DNA of 60,788 bases, from assembly GCA_025352695.1 (NCBI GenBank), contig JANXSK010000078.1, positions 1 to 60,788 on the forward strand. Reading direction: 5' to 3'. The stretch comes from Ferruginibacter sp. GTDB taxonomy: Bacteria > Bacteroidota > Bacteroidia > Chitinophagales > Chitinophagaceae. Shown piece after piece: positions 1 to 9,801 of the stretch (its first letter is position 1; each line of letters begins with the position of its first letter). The notes under the pieces were generated by a model, which saw nothing but the letters and a program-made list of their open reading frames with translations, was not told the DNA's origin and searched no databases. Made by a program: the position numbers and the translations under genes.

Positions 1-2
1 AA

Positions 3-2546
3 CAGGTTGAACAAATACAGGAACTTATAGACCAGAAGGTTGACCTGCTAATTGTTTCTCCCAATGAAGCGGCCCCCATAACTCCTATTGTTGAAAAAGC
101 TTTTGCAAATGGTATTAAAGTAATTATTGTGGATAGAAAAACAATATCGCAAAATTACACGGCATTTGTTGGTGCAAGCAACTATGAGGTGGGTGTAAAC
201 GCAGCAACTTTTACCAACGCTATATTAAAAGGTACCGGAAATGTATTGGAAGTTTCTGACATCCCCGGCTCTTCTGCAGACATTGACAGGCATAAGGGTT
301 TTACAGAATTTTTAAAAAAATATCCAGGCATTAAATATGTAACGAAAGTATATGAAGTAGGTGATGAAAATCCATCCGGAGAAAAGCTTACACAATTTCT
401 ACAATCGGATTCCAACATTGAGATGATTTTTGCTCAAAATGACCGGCTTGCCTTTTCTACTTCCAAAATATGTAAACAAATGGGGCTGGATAAAAGAATA
501 AAAATTATTGGAGTTGATGGTTTACCAGGTGAAAACGGAGGTATTGACCTTGTGGAAAAAAGAATTTTGGAAGCCACCATACTTTATCCTACCGGCGGAG
601 AAGAGGCAATCCTTATGGCCGTAAACATTGCGGAAAATAAACCTTATAAAAAAGAAAATCGGTTAATGACTACCATTATTGATTCTTCCAACGTAAGAAT
701 TATGAAACTGCAAAATGAAAAATTACTTTTACAGCAGGAAGATATTGATAAAAGACAAAAAAGAATTGAAGAGCAGATTACCATTGCCAGAAACCAGACT
801 AATATTATTGTTGCCATTTCTATAATACTGGCACTGGCATTAATTTTTGGAGCCATTTTATTTTATTATTTACAGGAAAATAAAAAAATAAATAAAAAAC
901 TTGAGTTACAAAAAGAAGAAATTTTATACCAGCGAAACCAGTTAATAGAATTGGGTAAAAAAGCAAAAGAAGCAACCGATGCAAAGTTTAATTTCTTCAC
1001 CAATATTTCTCATGAACTACGCACCCCACTTACCCTTATACTGGGTCCGCTGGAAGACCTATTGTCATCACCCAAATTGCAGTTTTATATAAAAACACAA
1101 TTGGAAATGGTTAAAAAGAATGCCATGCGGCTGCTCAGGCTGGTAAATCAACTGATGGATTTTAGAAAAATAGAGGAAGGTAAGATGAGGTTAAGAGCCA
1201 GTGAAAATAATATCACTGAATTTGTAACAGAGATTACCAATGCTTTTAAGGAAACAGCTGCCAAAAAGAAAATTAGTTACCGCATACACTCAAAAGATAA
1301 CAACCTGAAAGTTTGCTTTGATGTGAATATGCTGGATAAAATATTATTCAATATACTTTCCAATGCTTTTAAATATACTAACGAACATGGCACCGTCAAT
1401 GTATCTGTAAATAAAAGTGATGACAATAAAAATGTAACCATAAAAATTGAAGATTCAGGAATTGGTATGGGGCCTGAAACACTGGAACATGCATTTGATC
1501 TTTTTTACCAGGGTAATGAAGGAACGTACAAGGGCACAGGACTTGGGCTGGCACTTTCAAAAGAATTGATTACACTTCACCAAGGCAGCATAAAAATAAA
1601 AAGTGAAAAATGGAAAGGAGCTACATTTGAAATAAGCCTGCCACTGGGAAAAGAGCACCTGCAGGAAACTGAATTGGAAAAAGAGGTAACCCTTTACCAA
1701 CTTAATTATGAGGATGCAAAAATATATACCAATGAAGCTGATGTATTGAACACAATAATTGCTGATGACATTTCAATTACAGCAAAAGAACAGTCAATTT
1801 TAATTATTGAAGACAATCCTGAAATAAGGATGTTTATTAAAAAGCAGTTGAGTAAAAATTATGAAATTATAGAAGCCGAAAATGGCAATATGGGTTTAAA
1901 CCTTGCTTTTGAAATAGTACCAGACCTGATAATATCAGATATTTTATTACCGGGAAAAGATGGAATGATAATAACAGACACACTGAAAAATGACATCCGC
2001 ACTTCTCATATACCCATTATTATTTTAACAGCCAAGGGAAGTATTGAGCAACAAATTGAAGGATTAAAATTAAAGGCAGATGCCTACCTGGTAAAACCCT
2101 TTAATGTGCAATATCTGGAAGAAACCATTAAAAGCCTGCTGCGCAACAGGGAAATTTTAAAAGGTCATTATACCAGCGAATTATCCCATGAAAATGTTCG
2201 TAATACTTCCGCAAAAAAAATTGACCGCAAATTCGTAAATGAATTTTCTGCTATTGTAGAAAGCAATATTGCCAATGAAAATTTTGGGGTGGAGGATATT
2301 TGTAAAGAAATTGGTATTTCAAGGGTGCAGCTTTACAGAAAAGTAAAAGCCCTGTTGGGTTACAACATTAACGAGTACATTCTGGATGTAAGGATGCAAA
2401 AAGCTAAATATCTATTGCTAAATGAGCACCTGTCAATTGCTGAAATATCTTACAAAGTAGGGTTTGCTTCACAGGCTTATTTTTCCACTGTTTTTAAATC
2501 AAAATTTAGTGTTACTCCAAAAGCATTCAAAGAAAATAAAAGCTGA
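3..2546 (+). CDS. Hybrid two-component sensor/regulator (HTCS), 5'-truncated by the window edge
   Basis: The reading frame is open from base 3, so the start lies outside the window; 847 residues are visible. In order (numbered from base 3): a periplasmic LacI/ribose-binding-protein-like sensor (about 1-215), a membrane segment near 267-290, a HisKA domain with H-box NISHELRTP and His at about 337, an ATPase domain (DSGIGMG near 484, GTGLGLALS near 511), a receiver with phospho-acceptor Asp about 646 (SDILLPGKDG), and a C-terminal AraC-type helix-turn-helix domain. HTCS proteins of Bacteroidota sense a sugar in the periplasm and activate a nearby utilization locus. A periplasmic-binding-protein sensor, instead of the usual beta-propeller/Y_Y_Y type, is known for fructose sensing. 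The convergent MFS sugar transporter downstream fits a monosaccharide ligand. Function class is secure; the ligand is inference. Confidence 0.93.
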   Translation, partial: QVEQIQELIDQKVDLLIVSPNEAAPITPIVEKAFANGIKVIIVDRKTISQNYTAFVGASNYEVGVNAATFTNAILKGTGNVLEVSDIPGSSADIDRHKGFTEFLKKYPGIKYVTKVYEVGDENPSGEKLTQFLQSDSNIEMIFAQNDRLAFSTSKICKQMGLDKRIKIIGVDGLPGENGGIDLVEKRILEATILYPTGGEEAILMAVNIAENKPYKKENRLMTTIIDSSNVRIMKLQNEKLLLQQEDIDKRQKRIEEQITIARNQTNIIVAISIILALALIFGAILFYYLQENKKINKKLELQKEEILYQRNQLIELGKKAKEATDAKFNFFTNISHELRTPLTLILGPLEDLLSSPKLQFYIKTQLEMVKKNAMRLLRLVNQLMDFRKIEEGKMRLRASENNITEFVTEITNAFKETAAKKKISYRIHSKDNNLKVCFDVNMLDKILFNILSNAFKYTNEHGTVNVSVNKSDDNKNVTIKIEDSGIGMGPETLEHAFDLFYQGNEGTYKGTGLGLALSKELITLHQGSIKIKSEKWKGATFEISLPLGKEHLQETELEKEVTLYQLNYEDAKIYTNEADVLNTIIADDISITAKEQSILIIEDNPEIRMFIKKQLSKNYEIIEAENGNMGLNLAFEIVPDLIISDILLPGKDGMIITDTLKNDIRTSHIPIIILTAKGSIEQQIEGLKLKADAYLVKPFNVQYLEETIKSLLRNREILKGHYTSELSHENVRNTSAKKIDRKFVNEFSAIVESNIANENFGVEDICKEIGISRVQLYRKVKALLGYNINEYILDVRMQKAKYLLLNEHLSIAEISYKVGFASQAYFSTVFKSKFSVTPKAFKENKS

Positions 2547-2568
2547 GAAAAATACGATTAATTGATAT

Positions 2569-3918
2569 TTATTTTATCAATTGTTTTTCCAATTCTTCCA
2601 GCGATACGCCTTTTGTTTCTGGCATTTTAGTGATTACCCATATCAGTTGCAACACCATCATCCCAGCAAAAAAAGCAAAAATGGGCCAGGGATTATCTTT
2701 AAAAACACCATATTTATCATCGAGAAAGAACGGTGTTATCAATGTAATAATGGCTGCAAATACCCAATGCACACTTGCACCAAAAGACTGTCCCGCAGCC
2801 CTGATTTTATTGGGGAAAATTTCTGAAATAAACACCCAAATAACAGCTCCTTGCCCTACTGCATGTGATGCGATAAAGATCAATAAAAAGCTCATTAACA
2901 CTAAAGGGCTGGCATGAAATGCAAAACACACTGCCACCATAGCAAGACTAACAATATAACCAATCGAGCCAATCAGAAGTAATTTTTTTCTACCGAGTTT
3001 ATCTATTAAATAAAGACCTACAAAAGTGAAAATTAAATTGGTACCGCCAATGGCGATAGAATTTAAAAGAGAATCTTTTGCACCCAAACCAATTTTAGAC
3101 AATATTTCCGGGGCATAATATAAAATGAAATTGATGCCCGAAACCTGGTTAAAAAAGGCTATTAGAAATGCCAGCCAGATAATGGCTTTGTGTTTAGAAC
3201 TAAAAAAGGCTGCTGGTTTTCCTGTAGGTGACTCCTGCTGGTTGCTTTTTATTATTGTTGCAATTTCCGCATCCGCATCTTCAACACCAATAAGCAACAG
3301 GGTTTCCTTTGCTTTTATAAGGTTGTTCTTTTTTGTAATTAACCAGCGGGGGCTTTCTGGCACCCCCATAACCATAACGGTATAAATAATAGCAGGAACT
3401 GCCAATACACCGAGCATCCAACGCCAGTCGTTGGTGCCACCTACACCCTGTAAAAAATAATTGGAAAGGAAGGCTATCAATATTCCAAACACAATATTAA
3501 ACTGGTACATGGCTCCAAGCTTACCCCTTGTGGCAGGTGTTGAAATTTCGGAAATATAAGTGGGTGCTACTACGGAGGAAACGCCAATGCCGATACCGCC
3601 TATGAAACGAAAAAAAGAGAATGTGTAGGGGTCTTGAGCAAACGCAGAGCCAAAAGCAGAAATAGTAAACAGGATTCCTATCCAGAACAATACTTTTTTG
3701 CGGCCATATTTTTCAGTGGGGATACCGCCAAATATAGATCCGAACAATGTACCCCAAAGTGCCATCGACATAATAAAAAAACCATGAAATAAGGGAGAAG
3801 TGTGCCACAATTCTTTAATGGGGAGGTTGGCACCGGAAATTACTACTGTATCAAATCCAAAAATAAAACCAGCAAGTGCGGCCACAATGGACCATTGAAA
3901 GACTTTGCTTTTGTTCAT
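2569..3918 (-). CDS. MFS sugar transporter, sugar porter family
   Basis: 449 residues with about 12 hydrophobic segments; inner-membrane sugar:H+ symporter or facilitator. Sugar porter signatures are present: GRKK loops after TM2 and in the second half (DKLGRKKLLL), PESPRWL at the end of the first half, and PETKGVSLEELE near the C-terminus. A TTG two codons upstream also opens the frame, but the ATG at 3918 (MNKSKVFQ) is preferred. It converges on the hybrid regulator with only 22 bp between the stop codons, so the two are probably functionally linked (a sugar sensor and its transporter). The exact sugar (xylose, fructose, glucose) cannot be read from sequence. Confidence 0.93.
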   Translation of the reverse strand: MNKSKVFQWSIVAALAGFIFGFDTVVISGANLPIKELWHTSPLFHGFFIMSMALWGTLFGSIFGGIPTEKYGRKKVLFWIGILFTISAFGSAFAQDPYTFSFFRFIGGIGIGVSSVVAPTYISEISTPATRGKLGAMYQFNIVFGILIAFLSNYFLQGVGGTNDWRWMLGVLAVPAIIYTVMVMGVPESPRWLITKKNNLIKAKETLLLIGVEDADAEIATIIKSNQQESPTGKPAAFFSSKHKAIIWLAFLIAFFNQVSGINFILYYAPEILSKIGLGAKDSLLNSIAIGGTNLIFTFVGLYLIDKLGRKKLLLIGSIGYIVSLAMVAVCFAFHASPLVLMSFLLIFIASHAVGQGAVIWVFISEIFPNKIRAAGQSFGASVHWVFAAIITLITPFFLDDKYGVFKDNPWPIFAFFAGMMVLQLIWVITKMPETKGVSLEELEKQLIK

Positions 3919-4031
3919 GTGCAATTATTTAGTGAAGCAATATAGGGAAACTCGGTTGTTTATTTTATCATAATAATTGTTTTGAAAATTACGGGTACAA
4001 AATTCTTATGATGAACAACTTAAAATGAACG

Positions 4032-5231
4032 TTACAAAATTCTGCTTGAAGTGGAACGATTAGTTAAAGTCAAATTATTCATTTCTTCAATTAAAACGAT
4101 GCCAGGCTTTTTATTCTTTTCAAAACTTCCTAAAGTTTTATCCATTTGCAATGCACGTGCACCATTGATGGTGGCCCATTGTAAAATTTCGGTAAGGGGA
4201 ATTGAATTTGCTGTTGCTAACTGAATGGTTTTAATTTCTTCCAAAACACTTAACTGCCAATTACTGGCGTAGCTATCTGTGCCAATAACGATAGGGCAAT
4301 TACTTTTTCTTAGCAACTCAATTGGAGGCGGCGTTTGCTCAATGTATTTATTTGCATTAATGCAGACGCAAAAGAAAAGTGACAAATTTGATTCGGTTTG
4401 CTTAGTTGCAATTGAATGGCTTTTATAAAAATCAATATCAACGTTACTGGTAAAAGTATTGTGCACCGATATGATGGATTGCTTATTATTAAAGTAAGGA
4501 AGCCAGCTTTGAAGGCTTGTTTTTCCGGTTGGTTGAAATCCGTCAATGTCAATACCAAAGTTTTTATACAGGTCTAGAAAACTTCCGCTTTTATTTTGGT
4601 ACAATTCATCTTCTGCGCTGCACTCCTGGTTATGGATGGAAATAAGTTGATTGGTAGTTGCCTGATTTAACTGGGCAAACAACGTTTTTGAAACAGAGTA
4701 GGGCGCATGGGGAGTTAAAGAAGTTTGCGTAAGGTTGTTGTTATAATAGTTTGCGCAAACATCTTCTCCATCGGCCAATCTTTTGGTTGCCGCAGCATCA
4801 ATAAAACCACTTATTTCTATAAAATTATGCCAGTGGAGGCTACTTTGTTTTTTTACTGTTATCGATTCAGGGGTATTGCAGATGTCGCCAACTGCCACAA
4901 TGCCATTTCTGTACATTTCCTGCTCAGCATAGTGCATGGCTTGTTGTTTGGCTTCCTCCACCAAACTTCTGTTACGCATTACTTGTTGCACAAAATTTAC
5001 CAAACCGAAACCTGGCGCAATTACATTTTTTAAATGACTAAGTTCTAAATGGCAATGTGCATTTATAAAACCGGGCGTTAAAAGGCCTTTAAATATTTGA
5101 ATGTTATCGCCGGCATCCAGAATGTCCACGATGTTAATTACCTGACCTTCAGGGTTAGTAATTAAAACAAAATTGCCTGGTAATATTTCGTGGCCGGTAA
5201 AAATATAGTCGGCAGTAAATTTTCTGTACAA
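4032..5231 (-). CDS. Amidohydrolase, Atz/Trz/deaminase type (probable TTG start)
   Basis: Metal-dependent hydrolase of the amidohydrolase superfamily resembling chlorohydrolases and S-adenosylhomocysteine/aminofutalosine deaminases. Metal and catalytic motifs: INAHCHLELS (HxH), LTPHAPYSVS, SIHNQECSAEDE, SVHNTFTS and VIGTDSYASN (Asp). The frame stays open upstream to 5378, but that start is also TTG and the extra 49 residues are low-complexity and unlike the family. The TTG at 5231 (L/MYRKFTADYIFTG) places the N-terminus at the usual beta-sandwich strand and gives 399 residues, the normal family length. It also leaves a 176 bp divergent spacer to prfA instead of 29 bp. Substrate unknown; a nucleoside or aminofutalosine deaminase role is possible but unproven. 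Confidence 0.8.
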   Translation of the reverse strand: MYRKFTADYIFTGHEILPGNFVLITNPEGQVINIVDILDAGDNIQIFKGLLTPGFINAHCHLELSHLKNVIAPGFGLVNFVQQVMRNRSLVEEAKQQAMHYAEQEMYRNGIVAVGDICNTPESITVKKQSSLHWHNFIEISGFIDAAATKRLADGEDVCANYYNNNLTQTSLTPHAPYSVSKTLFAQLNQATTNQLISIHNQECSAEDELYQNKSGSFLDLYKNFGIDIDGFQPTGKTSLQSWLPYFNNKQSIISVHNTFTSNVDIDFYKSHSIATKQTESNLSLFFCVCINANKYIEQTPPPIELLRKSNCPIVIGTDSYASNWQLSVLEEIKTIQLATANSIPLTEILQWATINGARALQMDKTLGSFEKNKKPGIVLIEEMNNLTLTNRSTSSRIL

Positions 5232-5407
5232 GTTGATTGGTTGATATAATGTAATTTTACCGCCTGCAAATGAACGGGTTAGTTTAAAGTTACTAATTAA
5301 CTTATTTGCAAATTTTAAAAAGCTCAATAATGGTTGTGGTATAAGGGAGTGATACAAAGATGAAAAATAGTAGTACAACTGCCTGTTACCAACAATAAAA
5401 TTACACT

Positions 5408-6472
5408 ATGTTAGATAAATTAGATGCTATAAAGGGAAGATTTGATAATCTTGGTGTTGCGCTTACGAATCCGGAGATTGTAAGTGATAACAAAAAATTT
5501 ACTTTTGTTAGCAAAGAGTACCGGAGTTTAGAGAAAATTGTGAATGCCAGAAACGAATACATTAAAGTACTTGATAATATTGAATTTAATAAAGAGGTAC
5601 TGAATGGTGATGATGTGGAAATGCGGGATCTTGCCAAGCAGGAAATTCCTGCGCTGGAAGAAAGCAAAGAAGCTTGGGAAAAGGCGTTGCGAAATATGCT
5701 TATACCCAAAGATCCATACGATGAAAAGAATGCTATTTTAGAGATCAGGGCCGGAACAGGAGGTGACGAAGCTTCGCTTTTTGCTGGCAACCTATTGAGA
5801 ATGTATCTTAAATATTGTGAGAAAAAGGGCTGGAAAACAGCTTTGCTTAGTGAAAGTGAAGGTACAGCAGGTGGGTTTAAAGAAGTACAGGTGGAAGTGG
5901 TAGGCGATGACGTTTACGGAACCTTAAAATTTGAAAGTGGTGTACACCGGGTACAAAGGGTGCCAGACACTGAAGCTAGCGGCAGGGTACATACCAGCGC
6001 AGCTACTGTAGCTGTAATGCCGGAGGCCGAAGAAATTGATTTTGAATTAAAAGAAAGCGATGTTAAAATGGAGACTGCACGTAGTGGTGGTGCCGGCGGC
6101 CAAAATGTAAATAAAGTTGAAACAAAGGTTTTTTTAACACATAAACCTACTGGGTTGGTGGTAATGTGTCAAACGGAACGCAGCCAGTTGGGAAATAAAG
6201 AAAAGGCCATGGATATGATGCGTACCAAATTATATGATGAAGAAGTACGTAAAGCCGAAGAAGCAATTTCGCATAAAAGAAAGAGTTTAGTAAGTACCGG
6301 AGATAGAAGTGCCAAAATTAGAACTTATAATTATCCTCAGGGCAGGGTTACCGACCATCGAATTGGATTAACTGTTTATAATCTTGATAATGTGTTAAAT
6401 GGAGAAATACAGGACTTTATAGATGCTTTACAATTTGCCGAAAATGCAGAAAAGTTGGCTACAGAAAGTTAA
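5408..6472 (+). CDS. prfA: Peptide chain release factor 1
   Basis: 354 residues, full length for RF1. It recognises UAA/UAG stop codons and triggers peptide release. The GGQ motif ([16 protein letters not shown], about residue 230) is intact, and the RF1 stop-codon PxT element reads PDT inside [16 protein letters not shown]2 would have SPF. Acidic N-terminal domain about residues 1-110. Divergent from the amidohydrolase; the EF-hand-like hypothetical gene follows 80 bp downstream. Confidence 0.97.
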   Translation: MLDKLDAIKGRFDNLGVALTNPEIVSDNKKFTFVSKEYRSLEKIVNARNEYIKVLDNIEFNKEVLNGDDVEMRDLAKQEIPALEESKEAWEKALRNMLIPKDPYDEKNAILEIRAGTGGDEASLFAGNLLRMYLKYCEKKGWKTALLSESEGTAGGFKEVQVEVVGDDVYGTLKFESGVHRVQRVPDTEASGRVHTSAATVAVMPEAEEIDFELKESDVKMETARSGGAGGQNVNKVETKVFLTHKPTGLVVMCQTERSQLGNKEKAMDMMRTKLYDEEVRKAEEAISHKRKSLVSTGDRSAKIRTYNYPQGRVTDHRIGLTVYNLDNVLNGEIQDFIDALQFAENAEKLATES

Positions 6473-6551
6473 GCTTATAATAACAAGCAAAAAAGTTTTA
6501 CTGGTATTGTTTATATTATTATTTTTTATTACTTTGGTATAAATATAATCT

Positions 6552-7160
6552 ATGCTGGAAGAACTTTTTAGTTTGATAAAAGAACAAGGTACGGATACAG
6601 TCATTACTAATCCTGTAGTGCCCAACGATCAAAATAACGCCGTAATAGCAGATGCTACACATTCTGTTGCAAGCGAATTGCAGGGCGTTTTGGCAGGTGG
6701 AGGTCTTCAAAATGTTTTATCACTTTTTAGCAATGGAGGAAACAATACAGGTGGGAGTTCGTTACTAAACAACCCCATTGTGAGTAATATTATCAGCAAC
6801 TTTACCAACAAGTTAACCGCCAACCATGGAATAGCCCCAGATCAGGCAAGTGGTATTGCCAATAACCTGATTCCTGGCGTGCTTAGTAATTTAATAAATA
6901 AAACAAACGATCCTAACAATGGCAGTTTCGATATTGCCAGTGTTATAGGTTCATTAACAGGTGGAGCTTCAGAATCTGCCAGTGATAGTTTAAACATCGT
7001 TAGCTTAATAAGTAAGTTTACTGATGGTAGTTTAGATGCTAATAACGATGGGCATGTTGGACTTGATGATATAATTAGCAAGGTATCAGGTGGCGCAAAG
7101 CAACAGCAAGATCAAAATGGAGGGAGCGGACTGATGGATGCGATTAAAAGGTTTATATGA
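6552..7160 (+). CDS. Hypothetical protein with EF-hand/dockerin-like calcium loop
   Basis: 202 residues, not confidently assigned. It is rich in Gly, Ser, Asn and Asp, with short helices separated by polar linkers. It starts MLEELFSLIKEQ and has no signal peptide or membrane segment. Near the C-terminus, residues about 165-180 (DANNDGHVGLDDI) match an EF-hand or dockerin calcium loop: D1, N3, D5, G6, V8, D12. The overall look (helical repeats with SLLNNP and ISNF segments) resembles small DUF937/YidB-like cytoplasmic proteins of Bacteroidota, but that is only a resemblance. It stands alone between prfA and a convergent two-component pair. Confidence 0.75.
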   Translation: MLEELFSLIKEQGTDTVITNPVVPNDQNNAVIADATHSVASELQGVLAGGGLQNVLSLFSNGGNNTGGSSLLNNPIVSNIISNFTNKLTANHGIAPDQASGIANNLIPGVLSNLINKTNDPNNGSFDIASVIGSLTGGASESASDSLNIVSLISKFTDGSLDANNDGHVGLDDIISKVSGGAKQQQDQNGGSGLMDAIKRFI

Positions 7161-7514
7161 CAGTAGTTTAAATTATTGTTAAAGCTAAACAAAAAGAGGA
7201 TTGTTTTAATTTTACTTTACTTTATTGGTTAACTTTACTAAATAATTAGAAGTTGAATAAGTAAAAATTTTAACCAGTTCTTTTAAAAAACAAGCATTTA
7301 GATATCATTTTTTTACATTAAGTTATTCTTAACATAGATTACATTCTATGGCATCTGATTTGTATAATTATAATAAAATAACAATTAAATTTAAATTCAA
7401 CTTTTTCTCATAAGCAGTTAGTTTTGGTAAACGGCCCCGATTTCTATCGGGGCTTCTCGTTTTTAAAAACTTTTAAAATAACTATAAAAGTGTCTATTTG
7501 CTGCCTAAAAAAAT
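7161..7514. other. Gene-free spacer with terminator
   Basis: 354 bp without a plausible gene. It is very AT-rich; the only clear element is the GC-rich hairpin at 7434-7453, about 270 bp after the upstream stop codon. A long 3' untranslated region or a short untranslated transcript ending at that hairpin are both possible. Confidence 0.6.
7434..7463 (+). terminator. Rho-independent terminator
   Basis: Perfect 8-bp stem GCCCCGAT/ATCGGGGC with a TTCT loop, followed by TTCTCGTTTTT. The T-rich tail lies on the + strand, so it ends transcription coming from the 6552 gene or an unseen short RNA. On the - strand it is only a weak stop for the response regulator gene. Confidence 0.8.
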
Positions 7515-8201
7515 CTACGCATTTAATCTGAATCCAATGCCATGAATAGTTTCTAAAATAATAGAGGGATCTTCTTTAAAATGCTTTCTAAGTTTGGTAA
7601 TAAATACATCCATACTACGCCCTAAAAAATAATCATCTTTACCCCAAACACTCAATAAAACTTCTTCTCTTTTTAAAACTTTATTAATGTGCAGGCAAAA
7701 GAAATTTAATAAGTCTGCTTCCCGCTGTGTTAAGGAAATTACTTTATCGATATCAATAATCTTTAAGTCCGCAAAGGAAAAGCGCATTCTGCCAATTTTA
7801 TATTCATGCGCTTTTTCAAAATGCATCTTTTTTGTTCTTCTCAAAAAAACATCCATCCGCATCAATAGTTCCTGCATGCTAAAAGGCTTTGTAATGTAAT
7901 CATCTGCACCAGATTTAAAACCATCCAGTTTATCCTGTTCCATAGATCTTGCAGTTAAAAACAATACTGGTACGATATCGCTTTTTTGTCGAATTTTTTT
8001 TGCAACCGTAAAGCCGTCTTTAATAGGCATCATTACATCAAGCAGGCAAATATCAAAATGATGTTTTTGAAATTGTTGCCATGCAATTTCACCATCGCTG
8101 CACCATATAACTTCATAGCCTACTTCTTCCAGGTTGTCTTTTATTACAAATGCAAGGGAGCTGTCATCTTCAGCTAATAAAACTTTTGCTTTACTCAACA
8201 T
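7515..8201 (-). CDS. OmpR-family response regulator (RprY-like)
   Basis: 228 residues: receiver domain (acidic pair E11/D12, phospho-acceptor Asp about 55 in LLDVMMPIKDG, conserved Lys in YITKPF) followed by a winged-helix trans_reg_C DNA-binding domain (LTQREADLLNFF, RSMDVFITKLRKHF). Its start codon lies 6 bp after the stop of the histidine kinase gene, so the pair is co-transcribed. The architecture and the Bacteroidota setting match the RprXY family; the regulated genes are unknown. Confidence 0.94.
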   Translation of the reverse strand: MLSKAKVLLAEDDSSLAFVIKDNLEEVGYEVIWCSDGEIAWQQFQKHHFDICLLDVMMPIKDGFTVAKKIRQKSDIVPVLFLTARSMEQDKLDGFKSGADDYITKPFSMQELLMRMDVFLRRTKKMHFEKAHEYKIGRMRFSFADLKIIDIDKVISLTQREADLLNFFCLHINKVLKREEVLLSVWGKDDYFLGRSMDVFITKLRKHFKEDPSIILETIHGIGFRLNA

Positions 8202-8207
8202 AGTTAT

Positions 8208-9494
8208 TTATTTTTCTGGTAATAATATTTTAAATTCTGTACCAACTCCGGGAACGCTCTTTATAACAATCTTCCCATCGTGTGCGTCAATAATTTTTTT
8301 TACAAAGTTAAGGCCAAGACCAAAACCATTTACATGGTGCACATTACCTGTTGGAACCCTGTAAAATCTGTTGAATAGAAATTTAAAGTTTTTTTCTTCT
8401 ATACCAATGCCTTTATCTTTAATAGAGATGGCATACATGCTACTGTCGTCACTATAAGCAGTAATGACAATGTAAGGGCTTCCATTGCTGTATTTAATAG
8501 CGTTTTCAATAAGGTTTATTATCACTAATTCAAGATGAGCCCTATCAGCATTTATTAAAGGGTTTTTTTCATCAGCCGCAAAATGGACACTTGCATCCTT
8601 ATTATTTATAAGAGGTTCTAACTGGTCAATAGCATGCTGCATTAATTCATTCACTTTACACAATTCTTTTTTTACAATAATATTTTTATTATCGCCAGAG
8701 GCAGTTTTTAAAAGCCGTTCAACCTGATTTTGCAAATGTTCTGTTTGTTCTTTAATAACGGTACCGTATTTTATCAACCTGCCGGGCTGGTTTACAATGG
8801 CTGGCTGTATCAGCACATCACTGGCAATTTTCATTACCGCCAATGGCGTTTTAAATTCATGGGTAAAATTATTAACAAAATCTTTTTGTAATTCATTTAA
8901 AAATTTTTGCTTGTACAAATAAACAAGACTTACAGAAAGCCCAATTAATACCAGTAAAAGCAGCACAGCAGTAATTATCCAAAAAAGCATTTCGTGAATG
9001 ATGTAGTTGCTGCGATAAGGAAAATGAAGTATTAAATAATCGTAATTTTTACTTAGTGGCGTAAGAGGAGCAATGGCATTTTTTGCATAGGCAGAACCGA
9101 CGGTTGATAAATAAAACTGGTACTTAAATGCATTTTTTTTACTTGAATAAACACCTACCAAACAATCTGTCCATACATCAAAATCTTCAAATTCGTTGCT
9201 AAGATTGTGGTATAAAGAATCTTTATTTGGTATGGAATCTAATTTAACCAGGTAAGTATTTTGATCTGTAATTTCAACCACTTGCTTTATCTGAAATGCT
9301 GGATTATCTGAAATTTTTACATCTTCAAATAAACCACGTATGCTTTTTAACACACCTGAATTAAATTGTTGCTGTTCTAATGTATATACTCTTTTTAACC
9401 AATATAACTGTGTAACTATTATTAGGGCAATAATGATAGTTATGCTCAACATTATCCATCTTAAAGTTGTTGATTTCATTAACACAAAGTTCAT
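8208..9494 (-). CDS. Sensor histidine kinase (RprX-like)
   Basis: 428 residues. TM1 near residues 12-32, a periplasmic sensing region of about 130 residues, TM2 near 165-190, a HisKA domain with FTHEFKTPLAV (His at about 212) and an HATPase domain (INLIENAIKYSNG, DKGIGIE, FGLGLNFVKK). It phosphorylates the response regulator encoded immediately downstream. The ATG at 9494 (MNFVLMKS) is used; the Met five codons later is an alternative. The signal sensed is not evident. Confidence 0.94.
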   Translation of the reverse strand: MNFVLMKSTTLRWIMLSITIIIALIIVTQLYWLKRVYTLEQQQFNSGVLKSIRGLFEDVKISDNPAFQIKQVVEITDQNTYLVKLDSIPNKDSLYHNLSNEFEDFDVWTDCLVGVYSSKKNAFKYQFYLSTVGSAYAKNAIAPLTPLSKNYDYLILHFPYRSNYIIHEMLFWIITAVLLLLVLIGLSVSLVYLYKQKFLNELQKDFVNNFTHEFKTPLAVMKIASDVLIQPAIVNQPGRLIKYGTVIKEQTEHLQNQVERLLKTASGDNKNIIVKKELCKVNELMQHAIDQLEPLINNKDASVHFAADEKNPLINADRAHLELVIINLIENAIKYSNGSPYIVITAYSDDSSMYAISIKDKGIGIEEKNFKFLFNRFYRVPTGNVHHVNGFGLGLNFVKKIIDAHDGKIVIKSVPGVGTEFKILLPEK

Positions 9495-9801
9495 GTTTAA
9501 CTGTAAGATAATTTTAGCACCGAGGTTAAGCGCATGTTAAACGCAAAATTGGCCCCACAATACATTATCTACAATACTCAATATTAACTTATTAATTACC
9601 CACATTAAAAAAACATTATTTAACAGGGTATATAATAAGAGTGTATGTGGGTTATTTTTAAAAAAAAATACTTAATAAGATATTTGCTGGCTTTACTTTT
9701 TAAAATGTAGCAAATATCATTTTAAAAGAAGGGTTAAATGTTTTATTCATTAAAGCAAGTTCATATTTTTATTACCGTATTAAAAAATTTAAGTTTGCAC
9801 A
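9495..9801. promoter_or_regulatory. Divergent spacer with inverted repeat and candidate promoter
   Basis: 307 bp, extremely AT-rich, between the divergent kinase gene and the GH18/deacetylase/GT2 gene. It holds an 8-bp inverted repeat ACCCACAT (9598-9605) / ATGTGGGT (9645-9652), 39 bp apart, followed by a run of T and A. A TAAGTTTG box (9790-9797) fits the Bacteroidota -7 consensus TAnnTTTG but ends only 4 bp before the ATG, which would give an almost leaderless mRNA. The box may therefore be fortuitous. Confidence 0.45.

Noticed and set aside
2581..3385. Plus-strand open frames of 81-95 codons opposite the MFS transporter gene
   Set aside because: Antisense shadows of a well-supported transporter gene; no conserved features of their own.
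5231..5378. N-terminal extension of the amidohydrolase
   Set aside because: Starts with TTG, low-complexity, not family-like, and would leave only 29 bp for two divergent promoters.
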